Source: Nitratiruptor sp. (GTDB lineage Bacteria > Campylobacterota > Campylobacteria > Campylobacterales > Nitratiruptoraceae). From it: a DNA stretch of 64,000 nucleotides. Positions 53,764-62,758 of this stretch are shown piece after piece. How positions within the stretch are numbered: position 1 is the stretch's first letter; every line of letters begins with the position of its first letter. The notes under the pieces are model-generated. The model did no database searches and was not told where the DNA came from. It worked only from the letters and a program-made list of their open reading frames with translations. Made by a program: the position numbers and the translations under genes. The stretch covers positions 82,075-146,074 of the forward strand of contig PUXW01000019.1 of the NCBI GenBank assembly GCA_009659925.1, read 5' to 3'.

Positions 53764-54914
53764 GACCTGTCTGGATCTATCTTGAGCATGGCCTCTTTTT
53801 GGAGGGCCGCAGTTTTGGAGCCGAGGGGACTCAGGTGGGTGAGATCGTCTTCAACACCTCGATGACGGGCTACCAGGAGATCGTCACCGATCCAAGCTAT
53901 GCAGGTCAGTTCATCACCTTCACCATGCCCGAGATTGGAAATGTCGGGGTCAACCAGGAAGATATGGAGAGCCGGCGGGCCTGGGCCAAGGGAATCCTCG
54001 TGCGCAACTACCAGCCCCGCTACTCCAACTTCCGGGCCCAAGAGAGCCTTGAAGCCCTCTTGAAGCGGTTCGGGGTTATGGGGATTTGTGATGTCGACAC
54101 CCGCCTCCTTACCAAGACGATCCGGGACAAGGGGGCCTGTATGATGATCGCCTCGACAACCATCGATGATCGAGAGGAGCTGGCCCGGCGTCTGGCCGAG
54201 GCTCCCCGGATCGAGGAGATCGACTATATCCGGGAGGTTTCGACCAAGGTTCCCTACCGTCACACCCAGGCCACCTACGATGCCCGCGCCTTTCAATACA
54301 AGGAGCCCCCACCCCCTGAGGCTCGAATCTACGTCCTCGATTTCGGGGTCAAACGCAATATCCTCAACCACCTGGTCGAAGCCGGTTTGGAGGTGGAGGT
54401 GCTTCCTTATACCTTCGATCCCGAGACCATTATCCAGGAGTACCGCTCAGGTCGAGTCGATGGGGTCTTCCTCTCCAATGGGCCCGGGGATCCCCTCATC
54501 CTCACACAAATCCACGGGAAGATTCGCCGGCTGATCGATGCTTCCATCCCGATGTTTGGCATCTGTCTGGGCCACCAGCTCCTTTCCATCGCCCATGGCC
54601 ACAAGACCTACAAACTCAAGTTTGGCCACCACGGCGGCAACCATCCGGTGCGCAACGAAGCCACCAGAACCATTGAGATTACGGCTCAGAACCACAACTA
54701 TAACCTCCCTCCATCCATCGAGGAGGTGGCTACCATTACCCACCGTAACCTCTTCGACGGGACCATCGAAGGGGTCCGCTACAAGGAGCACCCCATCTTC
54801 AGTGTCCAGCACCATCCTGAGGCCTCTCCAGGTCCCCACGAGAGTAGCTACATCTTTCGTGAGTTCACCAAATTGATAAAGGAGCAACGATGTTCGAATT
54901 CGTCCGGAAGTTGA
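53760..54914 (+). CDS. carA: Carbamoyl-phosphate synthase small subunit
   Basis: A 384-residue glutaminase subunit. N-terminal CPSase domain with GEIVFNTSMTGYQEIVTDPSY; C-terminal class I glutamine amidotransferase with the nucleophile in MFGICLGHQ and the histidine in VQHHPEASPGPH. It supplies ammonia to CarB for pyrimidine and arginine synthesis; carB is not in the window. The last 25 bases overlap the next gene. Confidence 0.96.
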
Positions 54915-55120
54915 CCGAGTGGATCTTGCAAAAGGAAGAGGAGGCTGCCAAGAACTGCCGTATCCCCATCGAAGAGATCGACAAGCAGATCGAAATCGTC
55001 AAAGCGAAGAGGGCCAAGTTGGAGGAGGAGTGCCGCAAGAATCTCTCAGAGCTTGACCGGATTTTGGGGCGCTTGGAGAGTATCAAGAATATCGAGATCA
55101 TCAAGTGTTCCAAGGAGTAG
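54890..55120 (+). CDS. Small coiled-coil protein, unknown function
   Basis: A 76-residue charged helical protein (LTEWILQKEEEAAKNCRIP, KQIEIVKAKRAKLEEECRK, LGRLESIKNIEII) with three cysteines (22, 47, 73). AAAGGAG precedes the start, which lies within carA. It ends the purA-carA operon. No family recognised. Confidence 0.6.
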   Translation: MFEFVRKLTEWILQKEEEAAKNCRIPIEEIDKQIEIVKAKRAKLEEECRKNLSELDRILGRLESIKNIEIIKCSKE

Positions 55121-55142
55121 TTTACGAAAAATTAACGAAAAG
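55121..55142 (+). promoter_or_regulatory. 11-bp-period tandem repeat (candidate OmpR-type site)
   Basis: Two head-to-tail copies, TTTACGAAAAA (55121-55131) and TTAACGAAAAG (55132-55142), identical at 9 of 11 positions. This is the geometry bound by OmpR-family response regulators. It is followed by the hairpin GGTAGT-AG-ACTACC (55142-55155). An OmpR-type regulator gene lies downstream at 59569. Confidence 0.5.
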
Positions 55143-55227
55143 GTAGTAGACTACCCGTGCCAGCCTCATTCTCGCTCCCTCCCGGGGGCGACCACTTAAT
55201 GGAAATTTAACACTCTCCTGCCATACT

Positions 55228-55259
55228 ATTGCAAAATCTCTCACTAAGGATTTTGCAAT
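55228..55259. promoter_or_regulatory. Perfect 11-bp inverted repeat over the receptor start
   Basis: ATTGCAAAATC (55228-55238) and GATTTTGCAAT (55249-55259) are exact reverse complements around a 10-base spacer. The right arm includes the first two bases of the start codon at 55258, and AAGGA lies at the loop edge. A TACTAT -10-like element (55224-55229) abuts the left arm. Operator or translational hairpin. Confidence 0.65.
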
Positions 55260-57345
55260 GGGCCGACTCTCCCTCGTGACCATCTTGCTCTTGACTCCCC
55301 TGTTTAGTGGGGAGACGATCCAGGTGGAAAAGATCTTCATCGAAGAGAGGAGTTCCGACACGACGGCTCGGGAGGTTTTGGGAGAGGAGATCAAATTCAC
55401 CAGGCAACAAGATCTCGCCCAGATCCTCCAAGAGCTCCATCCCCAGATCAACATGGTGCGGGCCAGTGCTATTGGCAACGATCTAGTCCTGCGCGGTTTC
55501 AAACGGGACGACATCAACCTCCTCATTGATGGAGCCAAAATTTATGGAGCCTGCCCCAACCGGATGGATCCTCCAGCCATGCATATCTCCCCGGGAGAGA
55601 TCGAGAAGATCCAGATCCTTGAAGGCCCCTTCGATGTGGAGGCCTTTGGCTCGATGGGGGGAGAGATCCGGGTCTTGACCAAGGACCCCCAGGTAGGGTT
55701 TGGAGGGGGGATAGAGGCGATCTATGGAAGCTTCGACTACAAGCGGTTTGAAACCTGGGTGAGTGGCGGGGACGAGACCTTCGGGTTTCGCCTCGGCATT
55801 ACCCACGAGGGAAGCGATCAGTATGAGGATGGGAATGGCCGCACTTTGGTAGAGCAGAACTGGGCGGCCCTTGGACCAAAAGCCCCCTACGCCTACCAGG
55901 AGCGCTACAAAGATGCCAAAGCCTATACCCGAAACACCTTCAACGCCAAGATCTTGTGGCGTCCCGAAACAAACCAGCGCCTTCGCCTCTCCTTCATGAG
56001 TGACAAGGCCACCGACGTCCTCTACCCCGCCTTCCAGATGGATGCCCAGCTTGATAAGACCCTCTTCGTCAACGGAACCTATACCCTCGACAATCTTGGA
56101 TCCTACTCCCGATCCCTGGAGATTCAAGGCTACTATTCGAGGGTTCTCCACGACATGGGAACCCACTTCCGTAACGCAGCTTTGCCCCAGGTCATGGGAG
56201 GGAAGCTCTATCGAACCCACCGGGTGAAGTCTCAAATCCGTGGGGCTAAGGTAAAGAACAGCTTCGAAGCGGGATCGATCCTGTGGGCTCTTGGGGTCGA
56301 TGGGAGTTGGCGTAACTGGAATGGAATCTGCTTGAGTGAGCCGAGCAAGAAGCCCCGCCAGGTCCGTATCCCCGATGTCGATACCAAGAATGTGGGGCTC
56401 TTCCTCGAAGGAGTCAAAGAGTGGAACTTCTGGGCCCTTAAGGGGGGGATACGCTACGATGCTACATGGATTGAGGCCCAAGGGCTGAACCATCCTACCA
56501 TCGCCGCTATTCCGGCGATCCAACGTACTTACCAGAGGCGAGAGCGTACCTACTACGATGTGAGTGGAAACCTGGCCCTGGAGTATAGGCCGAGTCCAGA
56601 GCACAAATTCTTCCTCGCCCTGGGTCAGGGGATCCGGGTGCCAGATGCCCAGGAGCTCTACTTCATAGGTTTCATGCAGGGTAATTGGAGCCGGCGGGGG
56701 AACCCGGATCTGGAAGAGAGCAAGAACCGCCAAGTCGATCTGGGGTATGAGGGGGATTGGGGATGGATCCTGGTGCGGGGCGATCTTTTCTACAGCCTCG
56801 TGGAAGATTACATCTATGCCTACACCACCAACCAGGGCAACAAGGATCCAAAGAAATTCTACCTCACCTGGACCAATATCGATGCCCGCCTTTATGGAGG
56901 GGAGTTGCAAGCCGCCATCCCTTTGGGAGAGTATATGATGGCCGAGGGAAGCCTCGCTTATGTCCGGGGGAAAAAGGCGGAACCGATCCCTGGTCAGCGG
57001 GACAAGGATTTGGCGATGATCCCCCCCTTGCGGGCCAGAGGGGCTTTGAGTTACGACGATGGGGATCTCTTCTGGATGGTAGAGTGGCTTGGCAGTGGGG
57101 ATTATGATAGAATCGATAGTGACAACGGGGAGCAACCCTTGGGAAGCTGGAGTGTGTGGAATTTCAAGGTCTCCAAACGGCTGACCTCCCGGGCTACCAT
57201 CGCTTTTGGGGTGGACAATATCTTCGACGAAGCCTATGCCCTCAACAACACCTATGTGGGGCGGGCCCTCATTGGTGGCGAGGCTCCCGTCCTCATCAAC
57301 GAGCCGGGGCGCTTCGTCTATGGGAATTTGACCATTCGCTTTTAA
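55258..57345 (+). CDS. OprC-like TonB-dependent copper receptor
   Basis: A 695-residue outer-membrane receptor: signal peptide, plug domain (LQELHPQINMVRASAIGNDLVLRGF, then INLLIDGAKIYG) and a beta-barrel ending in NLTIRF. The plug has ACPNRMDPP (Cys99, Met103), the CxxxM half of the OprC copper site. The barrel has VLHDMGT (His298, Met300), matching the HxM half. Together these are the known Cu(I/II) ligands of Pseudomonas OprC/NosA. It would import copper using TonB energy. Followed directly by a SafE-like gene and then the kinase. Confidence 0.85.
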   Translation: MGRLSLVTILLLTPLFSGETIQVEKIFIEERSSDTTAREVLGEEIKFTRQQDLAQILQELHPQINMVRASAIGNDLVLRGFKRDDINLLIDGAKIYGACPNRMDPPAMHISPGEIEKIQILEGPFDVEAFGSMGGEIRVLTKDPQVGFGGGIEAIYGSFDYKRFETWVSGGDETFGFRLGITHEGSDQYEDGNGRTLVEQNWAALGPKAPYAYQERYKDAKAYTRNTFNAKILWRPETNQRLRLSFMSDKATDVLYPAFQMDAQLDKTLFVNGTYTLDNLGSYSRSLEIQGYYSRVLHDMGTHFRNAALPQVMGGKLYRTHRVKSQIRGAKVKNSFEAGSILWALGVDGSWRNWNGICLSEPSKKPRQVRIPDVDTKNVGLFLEGVKEWNFWALKGGIRYDATWIEAQGLNHPTIAAIPAIQRTYQRRERTYYDVSGNLALEYRPSPEHKFFLALGQGIRVPDAQELYFIGFMQGNWSRRGNPDLEESKNRQVDLGYEGDWGWILVRGDLFYSLVEDYIYAYTTNQGNKDPKKFYLTWTNIDARLYGGELQAAIPLGEYMMAEGSLAYVRGKKAEPIPGQRDKDLAMIPPLRARGALSYDDGDLFWMVEWLGSGDYDRIDSDNGEQPLGSWSVWNFKVSKRLTSRATIAFGVDNIFDEAYALNNTYVGRALIGGEAPVLINEPGRFVYGNLTIRF

Positions 57346-57369
57346 GGAGGTTCCATCGATACCATCGAC

Positions 57370-58053
57370 TTGCTCAGCATTCTCAGCGTCGCCTTCCTCG
57401 GGAGTCTTGGCCATTGCGTCGGGATGTGCGGGGGATTCGTGATCGCCTACACCACGGCTAAGGTCGATCCCGAGCGAGGCCGTTTGTGGGGGAGTATAGC
57501 CCATTTGGCCTACAACCTGGGGCGCATCCTCTCCTACATGGCTCTTGGAGCCCTCTTTGGCTACCTTGGCTCCATTGTTTCGATCTCCCCCCAGGTCCGG
57601 GGTATCCTCTTCATTGCCATTGGACTCTTCATGGTCCTCATGGGGATCTCCCTAGCTGGCCATTTCCGATTCCTCACCTCCATCGAGGGCTCTTTGGGAG
57701 GGGCTACCTTCATGAGGCGAGCTTTCGGGCGGCTTTTGCGCTCCAACTCCCTTGGGAGCTTCCTCCTCCTTGGAATGCTCAATGGATTGCTCCCCTGCGG
57801 TCTGGTCTACTTCTTCGCTGCAAGCGCCGCTGCCACGGGAAATCCGGTGTGGGGAGCCATAGTCATGGGCTTCTTTGGCCTTGCTACAACACCTGTCATG
57901 TTGAGTCTGGGGATGGTGACGGGTTTTTTGAAAAGCTCATCCTTTCGTCTCTTGATGGTGAAGATGGCAGCCATCGTCATCGTCCTCTACGGCCTCTATC
58001 TCGCCTACAAGGGTTACCATCTCATGATGGGGATGGTCCACCATAGCCACTGA
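57370..58053 (+). CDS. SafE/TauE-like membrane protein with HCxGMC motif
   Basis: A 227-residue protein with six or so helices and the motif GSLGHCVGMCGGF near the N-terminus plus GLLPCGLVYFF in the second half. This is the sulfite exporter TauE/SafE group often found with ccoGHIS genes and linked to copper or heavy-metal handling. TTG at 57370 is the first usual start, but AAGGAGG ends at 57350 and an in-frame ATC at 57355 is far better placed (IDTIDLL would extend the protein). The start is thus unresolved. It overlaps the kinase gene (TGATG). Confidence 0.8.
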   Translation: MLSILSVAFLGSLGHCVGMCGGFVIAYTTAKVDPERGRLWGSIAHLAYNLGRILSYMALGALFGYLGSIVSISPQVRGILFIAIGLFMVLMGISLAGHFRFLTSIEGSLGGATFMRRAFGRLLRSNSLGSFLLLGMLNGLLPCGLVYFFAASAAATGNPVWGAIVMGFFGLATTPVMLSLGMVTGFLKSSSFRLLMVKMAAIVIVLYGLYLAYKGYHLMMGMVHHSH

Positions 58054-59621
58054 TGGACCGGGCAGTCGTCAATATCGCCCTCTACGAACGCTTTTGTATC
58101 GCCTATGCAGGGGAAGATCCCACCATCATCAAGGTGGTTGGTGGCTATCCCTCCTGCAAGAAACATCCCATCCTCCTTATCGCCCACTCCATCGAAGAGC
58201 TTCGCCAAGAGGCACTCTACAAGGTACTCGTAGCTCCGATCCAGTGTGATCTCCTCTTGGAGGCCATCGAGATTGGCGTCGATGGCTATCTCCCTGCCCC
58301 TCCCGATGCCAAACGGCTCGTTGAGACGATCGAGAAGATCAAGAGCCGCTTCTATTTGCGCCGGGCCAAGGAGTACAACATCTACATGCTTCACCAATAT
58401 AAGAATGCCATCGACCGCTCCAACATCGTCTCCAAGACCGACATCAACGGGATCATCACCTATGTCAACGAGGAGTTTTGCAAAATTAGCGGATACACCC
58501 GGGAGGAGTTGGTAGGGAAGAACCACAACATCGTCCGCCATCCCGATGTGCCGAAGGAGCGTTTCGAGGAGTTCTGGCGTACTATTCTGGCCAAACAGAT
58601 CTGGAAGGGAACGGTTCAAAACAGGGCCAAGGATGGGAGCACCTTCTACGTCAACACTACGGTCATCCCCATTACCGATTATCGGGGGAAGATCGTGGAG
58701 TTCGTGGCGATCCGCTACGATGTAACCCGCAATATCCAGCTTCAAGAAAAGCTTCGAAGGAAAGAGCAAGAGCTTGCCGAGCTCAATCGGGAGTTGGAGC
58801 GCCGGGTGGAGGAGCAGACCAGACAGCTCAAACTCCTCAACGCCTCTTTGGAGGAGCGGATCCGGCAAGAGGTGGCCAAGAACCGCCAAAAGGATCGGAT
58901 GATGTTCCAGCAGGCCAAACTGGCCTCCCTCGGGGAGATGCTTGGTAATATCGCCCACCAGTGGCGCCAGCCTCTCATGGAGCTCTCCATCTTGCTCTAC
59001 AAGATGAAGAAGGGGCAAGATATCGAGCAGATCTATCGCCACGGGATCGCTCTCATCGAGCGGATGAATCAGACCATCATCGACTTTCAAAACTTCTACC
59101 TCCCCGACAAGCGTCAAGAGTTCTTCAATGTGCGTGAGAGCATCGAAGGGGCTCTCTCCATTGTTGCGGGAAGTTTGGAGCGGGAGCAGATCGAAGTGGT
59201 CCTCAAGGGAGGGGAGGGAATTGAGGTGTGTGGTTATGGGAGCGAATTTGCCCAGGTGATCCTCAACCTCATCTCCAACGCCAAGGATGCCCTAAAAGAG
59301 AGGGTAGGAGAGAAGCGGATCGAAATTGAAATCCTTGAGGAGGCGGATGAGGTCTTGATCGAAGTCATGGACAATGGCCCTGGAATTGGAGAGGATATTC
59401 TCGATAAGATCTTTGAACCCTATTTCACTACCAAGGGAAAGGGGACGGGGTTGGGCCTTTACATGTCCAAAATGATTGTCGAAGAGAGTATGGGAGGGCG
59501 TCTGATCGCCCAGAATGTCAAGGGGGGAGGGGCCAAGTTCACGATCTACTTGCCCAAAAGAGAGTGCGATGGAGTGCAAGGAGCTGCTCAAACAGATCTC
59601 GATCCTTTATGTGGAGGATGA
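58053..59621 (+). CDS. PAS-domain sensor histidine kinase
   Basis: A 522-residue kinase without membrane segments. Residues 1 to about 105 look like a degenerate receiver domain (ending AIEIGVDGYLPAPPDAKRLVETI). A PAS domain (about 120-230; SKTDINGIITYVNEEFCKISGYTREELVGKNHNIVRHPD) and a coiled coil follow. The HisKA domain has His302 in GNIAHQWRQPL, the form common in Campylobacterota. The HATPase has NLISNAKDAL, DNGPGIGEDI and GKGTGLGLYM. Cytoplasmic PAS suggests sensing of redox, oxygen or a metal. Overlaps the regulator gene by 53 bases. Confidence 0.88.
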   Translation: MDRAVVNIALYERFCIAYAGEDPTIIKVVGGYPSCKKHPILLIAHSIEELRQEALYKVLVAPIQCDLLLEAIEIGVDGYLPAPPDAKRLVETIEKIKSRFYLRRAKEYNIYMLHQYKNAIDRSNIVSKTDINGIITYVNEEFCKISGYTREELVGKNHNIVRHPDVPKERFEEFWRTILAKQIWKGTVQNRAKDGSTFYVNTTVIPITDYRGKIVEFVAIRYDVTRNIQLQEKLRRKEQELAELNRELERRVEEQTRQLKLLNASLEERIRQEVAKNRQKDRMMFQQAKLASLGEMLGNIAHQWRQPLMELSILLYKMKKGQDIEQIYRHGIALIERMNQTIIDFQNFYLPDKRQEFFNVRESIEGALSIVAGSLEREQIEVVLKGGEGIEVCGYGSEFAQVILNLISNAKDALKERVGEKRIEIEILEEADEVLIEVMDNGPGIGEDILDKIFEPYFTTKGKGTGLGLYMSKMIVEESMGGRLIAQNVKGGGAKFTIYLPKRECDGVQGAAQTDLDPLCGG

Positions 59622-60258
59622 GGAGGCGATTCGCAACCTGCTCCAGGAGGTCTTCGAAGATGAGTTCTACCGCTTCGATGTAGCCGAAGATGGGATTGAA
59701 GGGCTCAAGAAGTTCCAACGGGGCCAGTACGATATCATCATCACCGACATCGAGATGCCCCGGCTCGGGGGGCTGGATCTGGCCGAAGCCATTCGCAAGC
59801 GCTCCCGCCAAATTCCCATCGTCCTCTTGACAGCCTATAGCGAAAAGGAGCGGCTCTTTCGAGCCATCGACATTGGAGTGACCAAATACCTCCTCAAACC
59901 CTTCACACCGGAAAAGCTCCTCCAGGTCCTTTGTGCCATTGCCAGGGAGCGAAGTGGGAGTCGGATCGATCTGGGACGGGGACTGGTCTACGATATGGGA
60001 ACCAAGGAGATCGTCGGACCTTCAGGCTGTGTCCGGTTGACTCGAAAAGAGGCCAACCTCCTCGAACTCCTCTTGCGCAATTCAGATCGAATCGTCACCC
60101 TCAAAGAGATCGAAGGAACGCTATGGCCCGATGGGAGTTACAGCGATGATGCCCTCCGGGCCCTTGTGAAACGGGTACGCAAGAAGAGCTACAAGGAGCT
60201 CATTAAAAATTTTGCTGCTCTTGGCTATAAGATTGAGCTACCGAGGGCCAAAGATTAA
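59569..60258 (+). CDS. OmpR-family response regulator
   Basis: A 229-residue regulator. The receiver domain (ISILYVEDEEAIRNLLQEV, phospho-acceptor Asp60 in IIITDIEMPRLGG, LLTAYSE, YLLKPF) is followed by a winged-helix DNA-binding domain (LTRKEANLLELLLRNSDRIVTLKEIEGTLWP, RALVKRVRKK). The start at 59569 lies well inside the kinase gene. Being cognate to the kinase and directly upstream of ccoN, it is a candidate regulator of the oxidase and copper receptor operons. Confidence 0.88.
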   Translation: MECKELLKQISILYVEDEEAIRNLLQEVFEDEFYRFDVAEDGIEGLKKFQRGQYDIIITDIEMPRLGGLDLAEAIRKRSRQIPIVLLTAYSEKERLFRAIDIGVTKYLLKPFTPEKLLQVLCAIARERSGSRIDLGRGLVYDMGTKEIVGPSGCVRLTRKEANLLELLLRNSDRIVTLKEIEGTLWPDGSYSDDALRALVKRVRKKSYKELIKNFAALGYKIELPRAKD

Positions 60259-60305
60259 GGGGAACTTATAGGATTTGGCTAGAATTATCTTTATGGTATT
60301 TAAGG

Positions 60306-60365
60306 TTTATCACAACTTTTATCCTATATAATAGCTTCGTACAAGGTTGTGTCAAACTCATGACA
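60306..60365 (+). promoter_or_regulatory. ccoNOQP promoter region
   Basis: The 128-base AT-rich spacer before ccoN holds a TATAAT (60327-60332) with no good -35. Upstream is a TTTATC repeat (60306-60311 and 60318-60323), and in the leader an inverted repeat TGTCA-N6-TGACA (60350-60365). AGGAGG lies before the start at 60387. I see no clear FNR box. Confidence 0.5.
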
Positions 60366-60386
60366 AATTCCATCAGGAGGTTTTTC

Positions 60387-61850
60387 ATGCAAAATCCTGC
60401 GATCGAGTATGATTATACCGTCGCAAGGTGGTTCAGCTACCTGGCCATTTTGTTCGGTATATTGGGCATGGGGATTGGCGTTTGGATCGCCTTTGAGCTC
60501 GCCTTCCCGGAACTCAACTATGTAGGAGGCGAATATACCCTCTTTAGTCGACTCCGCCCAATCCATACCAACGTGGTGGCCTATGGATTTACCCTCAGTG
60601 GTATCTGGGCGACCTGGTACTATGTGGGACAGCGGGTCCTCAAGGTCTCCCTAGCCGAGAGTAAGTTTCTCCAGGGGGTAGCAAAGCTCCACTTCTGGCT
60701 CTACTTCGTCACCGCTCTCCTGGCAGTGATCTCCCTCCTGGCCCGTTATACCACCTCCAAAGAGTATGCCCAATTTGAGTGGCCTTTGGACATTCTCGTC
60801 GTCATCATCTGGGTCTTGTGGGGAATTAGCATTTTCGGTCTCATCGGAATTCGCCGAGAGAAGACCCTCTACATCTCCATGTGGTACTATATCGCTACCT
60901 TCCTCGGGGTTGCCATGCTCTACCTTTTCAACAACATGGAGGTTCCGACCTATCTCGTTACGGGAATGGGTGATCCCCTCCACTCTGTGAGCATGTATGC
61001 AGGAACCAACGATGCCATGGTTCAATGGTGGTTCGGACACAACGCGGTCGCTTTCGTCTTCACCGTTCCCATCATCGCAATGATCTACTACTACCTGCCC
61101 AAGGAGTCTGGACAGCCAGTCTACTCCTATAAACTCTCTCTCCTCTCTTTTTGGGGATTGATGTTCGTCTACTTGTGGGCTGGTGGTCACCACCTCATCT
61201 ACTCAACCGTTCCCGACTGGATGCAGACCATGGGATCGATCTTCTCTGTTATCCTCATTCTGCCCTCTTGGGGATCGGCTTTGAACATGCTCTTGACGAT
61301 GAAGGGTGAGTGGCACCAACTCAAAGAAAACCCCCTCATCAAGTTCATGGTTCTCGCTTCCACATTCTATATGCTCTCCACCCTTGAAGGACCCATTCAG
61401 TCCATCAAATCGGTCAATGCCCTGGCCCACTTCACCGACTGGATTCCTGGACACGTCCACGATGGTACCTTGGGATGGGTTGGTTTCATGATTATCGCTG
61501 CCATTATGCATATGGCACCCCGCTTCTTCAAGCGAGAGATCTACAGCAAGAAGCTCCTTGAAATGCAGTTCTGGCTCCAGACGACCGGTATCGTACTCTA
61601 CTTCTCCAGCATGTGGATTGCCGGTATCACCCAGGGAATGATGTGGCGAGCCGTCGATCAGTATGGTAACTTGGCCTACTCCTTCATCGATACCGTTACC
61701 GTATTGCATCCATACTACACGCTGCGAGGTATTGGAGGGCTCTTCTACTTCATCGGTCTTTTCATGTGGGCCTACAACTTCTACAAGACAATGAAGGCGT
61801 CTCGCGAACTTGAAAAAGAGCCTGCCTTCGCCTCACCAATGGCAGCATAA
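60387..61850 (+). CDS. ccoN: cbb3-type cytochrome c oxidase subunit I
   Basis: A 487-residue catalytic subunit with 12 helices. Heme and CuB ligands are visible in LRPIHTNVVAYGF, WWFGHNAVAF (followed by the YYYLPK region), WAGGHHLIYS and HFTDWIPGHVHDGTLGW. It reduces oxygen at the heme b3/CuB centre with high affinity. Start at 60387 has AGGAGG upstream; an in-frame ATG at 60360 does not. First gene of ccoNOQP. Confidence 0.97.
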   Translation: MQNPAIEYDYTVARWFSYLAILFGILGMGIGVWIAFELAFPELNYVGGEYTLFSRLRPIHTNVVAYGFTLSGIWATWYYVGQRVLKVSLAESKFLQGVAKLHFWLYFVTALLAVISLLARYTTSKEYAQFEWPLDILVVIIWVLWGISIFGLIGIRREKTLYISMWYYIATFLGVAMLYLFNNMEVPTYLVTGMGDPLHSVSMYAGTNDAMVQWWFGHNAVAFVFTVPIIAMIYYYLPKESGQPVYSYKLSLLSFWGLMFVYLWAGGHHLIYSTVPDWMQTMGSIFSVILILPSWGSALNMLLTMKGEWHQLKENPLIKFMVLASTFYMLSTLEGPIQSIKSVNALAHFTDWIPGHVHDGTLGWVGFMIIAAIMHMAPRFFKREIYSKKLLEMQFWLQTTGIVLYFSSMWIAGITQGMMWRAVDQYGNLAYSFIDTVTVLHPYYTLRGIGGLFYFIGLFMWAYNFYKTMKASRELEKEPAFASPMAA

Positions 61851-61860
61851 GGAGGGTTGT

Positions 61861-62544
61861 ATGTTTGGATGGTTGGAACGAAATCCCTTTTTCTTCGCTG
61901 TTGGAGTCTTCCTCGTCATCGCCTTTGCTGGGCTCATTGAGATCGTTCCAGACTTCGCCCAGCAGTCCCGGCCTGTGGCTGGGGCCAAGCCCTACGACCT
62001 ACTCCGGCTCGCCGGACGCCAGGTCTACATCAAAGAGAGCTGTAACGCCTGCCACTCCCAGCTTATTCGCCCGTTCAAGATCGAAACCGATCGTTATGGA
62101 ATGTACTCTCTCAACGGGGAGTATGCCTACGATCGCCCCTTCTTGTGGGGAAGTAAACGAACCGGTCCCGACTTGCACCGGGTTGGGAACTATCGAACCA
62201 GCGACTGGCATGCCAACCACATGTGGGATCCAACCAGTGTCGTTCCTGGATCCATCATGCCAGCCTATAAACACCTCTTCACCAACGAGACCGATCTTGA
62301 AACTGCCTATGCCGAAGCTCTAACCGTCAAGAAGGTCTTCAATGTCCCCTATGACAAGGATCTCGACGGGGATGGCAAGATCGATGTACCCCTTGGAACT
62401 TTTGAAGAGGCGAAGCAGCGGGCCTTCCAAGACGCTCTCAAAATTGCCGAAGAGACCAAACGCAAAGATCTCGTCGATATGGTCAAGGCTGGGAAGATTC
62501 CCGAAGTGGTCGCTCTCATTGCCTACATGAATGGATTGAAGTAG
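61861..62544 (+). CDS. ccoO: cbb3-type cytochrome c oxidase subunit II (monoheme)
   Basis: A 227-residue membrane-anchored cytochrome c. An N-terminal helix (FFFAVGVFLVIAFAGLIEIV) is followed by the heme motif SCNACHSQLIRPF and the distal methionine region PGSIMPAY. A DLDGDGKIDVP segment is a calcium-type loop insertion. It passes electrons to CcoN. AAGGAGG precedes the start at 61861; the frame open from 61810 is not used. Confidence 0.96.
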   Translation: MFGWLERNPFFFAVGVFLVIAFAGLIEIVPDFAQQSRPVAGAKPYDLLRLAGRQVYIKESCNACHSQLIRPFKIETDRYGMYSLNGEYAYDRPFLWGSKRTGPDLHRVGNYRTSDWHANHMWDPTSVVPGSIMPAYKHLFTNETDLETAYAEALTVKKVFNVPYDKDLDGDGKIDVPLGTFEEAKQRAFQDALKIAEETKRKDLVDMVKAGKIPEVVALIAYMNGLK

Positions 62545-62548
62545 CTCG

Positions 62549-62758
62549 ATGGACATAAAGCTGCTTCAAGGGGTAATGTACTTTGGACTCATCGTCTTCT
62601 TGACGGTGGTCCTGTATGGGTACATCTTCCACCTCTATCGAAGCGAGAAACGGGGGGAGCGGGATTATGAGAAGTATGGCCGAATGGCGTTGGATGATGA
62701 GTTGACATCCACGCCGGTCGAGCCCATCGAAGAAGAAAGGAAGAAGGAGTCTCCATGA
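62549..62758 (+). CDS. ccoQ: CcoQ, cbb3 oxidase subunit IV
   Basis: A 69-residue single-helix protein (VMYFGLIVFLTVVLYGYIFHLY) with an acidic, proline-containing cytoplasmic tail. Position between ccoO and ccoP and this shape identify CcoQ, which stabilises the oxidase complex. It overlaps ccoP by four bases. Confidence 0.85.
   Translation: MDIKLLQGVMYFGLIVFLTVVLYGYIFHLYRSEKRGERDYEKYGRMALDDELTSTPVEPIEEERKKESP

Noticed and set aside
55483..57504. 673-codon open frame antisense to the TonB receptor
   Set aside because: It mirrors the receptor in a codon-biased GC-rich region, has low-complexity composition (Ile/Pro/Gly/Asp), no ribosome site and no family resemblance.
58014..59117. 367-codon frame antisense to the histidine kinase
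   Set aside because: Complement of a strongly coding kinase gene; composition is typical of antisense shadow frames and no motif is visible.
60350..60365. FNR-type site upstream of ccoN
   Set aside because: TGTCA-N6-TGACA is symmetrical but does not match TTGAT-N4-ATCAA and lies downstream of the probable -10.
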